From Macondimonas sp035325645 (GTDB taxonomy: Bacteria; Pseudomonadota; Gammaproteobacteria; UBA5335): DNA of 6,733 nt. The notes beneath the pieces were generated by a model. It was not told the DNA's origin and made no database searches. It was given only the letters and a program-made list of their open reading frames with translations. Positions 6,334 through 6,733 of the stretch are shown in pieces (position 1 is the stretch's first letter; every line of letters begins with the position of its first letter). The position numbers and the translations under genes were made by a program. The stretch spans positions 1-6,733 of the forward strand of contig DAOKZK010000076.1 of the NCBI GenBank assembly GCA_035325645.1, in the 5' to 3' direction.

Positions 6334-6733
6334 GGAAGCCCTGAACAAGCCCGCCGTGTTTCGGAATCATGCCATACCTTTTGGCGCGCATGCCCCCATG
6401 AAACAACGCGGCCTTGCCGCCACCGACTTTGTGAAGAAGCCCAGGCAGACGCGGCTCGAGAAGTTTCTGCTGGAGATGGACGCCGGCAGCGACACCCTGC
6501 CCGACGGAACCACCATCCTCGACTCCGCTACCTGCCGCAAACCCATCGCCTCTCGGCCCGGCTGTTTGCCGATCAACGCACTGCTGGCCGGGAAAGTCCT
6601 CCGGCTCAGGGAAGGCGCCACCATCGATGCCACCCATATTGCCGCGCCGCCGTCGACCAGGAACCGGGATGGCCGGCACGATCCCGAGATGAGCCAGACG
6701 AAGAAGGGCAAGCAGTGGGACTTCGGCATGAAG
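6334..6733 (+). mobile_element. IS5-family insertion sequence, left end, continues past window edge
   Basis: The element begins with the terminal repeat GGAAGCCCTGAACAAG (6334-6349). This resembles the left end of E. coli IS5 (GGAAGGTGCGAACAAG) in length and in the shared GGAAG and GAACAAG blocks. It is preceded by CTAA and followed by an IS5-type transposase reading frame on the + strand after a 48-base leader. The right end is not in the window, so completeness cannot be judged. The transposase itself is decayed (see that entry). Confidence 0.82.
6398..6733 (+). pseudogene. IS5-family transposase remnant, internally deleted, open at window edge
   Basis: The reading frame from ATG 6398 is open to the window end, 112 codons seen. 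The N terminus KQRGLAATDFVKKPRQTR (2-19) and EKFLLEM (21-27) match the start of IS5 transposases. Then DAGSDTLPDGTTIL (28-41) follows at once, although in the family roughly 65 residues lie between these blocks (including the PWAEL...PHYP and ETMLRIH regions), so about 200 bases are missing in frame. After GAC 6521-6523 the expected FRxLL..H.L...LF segment is found only in another frame, as RYLPQTHRLSARLFAD (6526-6573). The main frame resumes at INALLA (from 6572), which implies about a 1-base loss near 6524 and a 2-base loss near 6573. The first catalytic aspartate survives in TIDATHIAAP (D77), followed by DPEMSQTKKGKQW (95-107). Without its N-terminal domain the product is unlikely to work. 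Confidence 0.85.

Noticed and set aside
6346..6348. TTG as a longer start of the DUF938 gene
   Set aside because: It lies inside the IS5 terminal repeat, and family members begin just before the PACERN motif, which fits ATG 6315.
1..6733. CRISPR array or phage/defence system
   Set aside because: No spaced direct repeats, cas-like genes, integrase or toxin-antitoxin pairs are visible; the only mobile element is the IS5 end.

Overview
The window is about 6.7 kb of GC-rich chromosome. The mix of families (a periplasmic dienelactone-hydrolase-like protein, a short TerC-family membrane protein, a DUF938 methyltransferase and an IS5-type element) suggests a proteobacterium, most likely a gammaproteobacterium. 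I infer this from family membership and base composition; no gene here settles the taxonomy.

Layout from left to right: the 3' part of a tRNA-Arg(CCT) on the + strand, cut by the window edge. Next, and convergent with it, an exported dienelactone-hydrolase-family protein (- strand). After a spacer of about 290 bases with a perfect 11-bp hairpin comes a lone macrolide-type family 1 glycosyltransferase (- strand). A stretch of about 700 bases with no gene I can name follows, including a large nested inverted repeat, and then a TerC-family membrane protein (- strand). A 148-base divergent spacer leads to two overlapping + strand genes: an FAD-dependent oxidase resembling the C-terminal half of MnmC, and an MnmM/YtqB-type SAM methyltransferase. 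Convergent with them is a DUF938 methyltransferase (- strand). The window ends in the left end of an IS5-family element (+ strand) carrying a decayed transposase that runs off the edge.

The most interesting point is the oxidase-methyltransferase pair at 4023-5661. In enteric bacteria one bifunctional protein, MnmC, carries out the last two steps of mnm5(s2)U34 synthesis in tRNA: an FAD domain removes the carboxymethyl group and a methyltransferase domain then methylates the aminomethyl group. Here a stand-alone MnmC oxidase-like protein overlaps by 38 bases with a methyltransferase of a different family, the one that does the methylation in Bacillus (MnmM). This looks like a two-gene replacement of MnmC. 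The pairing is read from the sequence; the tRNA role is inferred.

The IS5 end is clear at base level: a CTAA target sequence, then a terminal repeat starting GGAAGCCCTGAACAAG, placed 18 bases upstream of the DUF938 start codon. The transposase has lost roughly 65 codons and carries two small compensating indels. The remaining genes look like independently transcribed housekeeping or accessory genes, not parts of one system.
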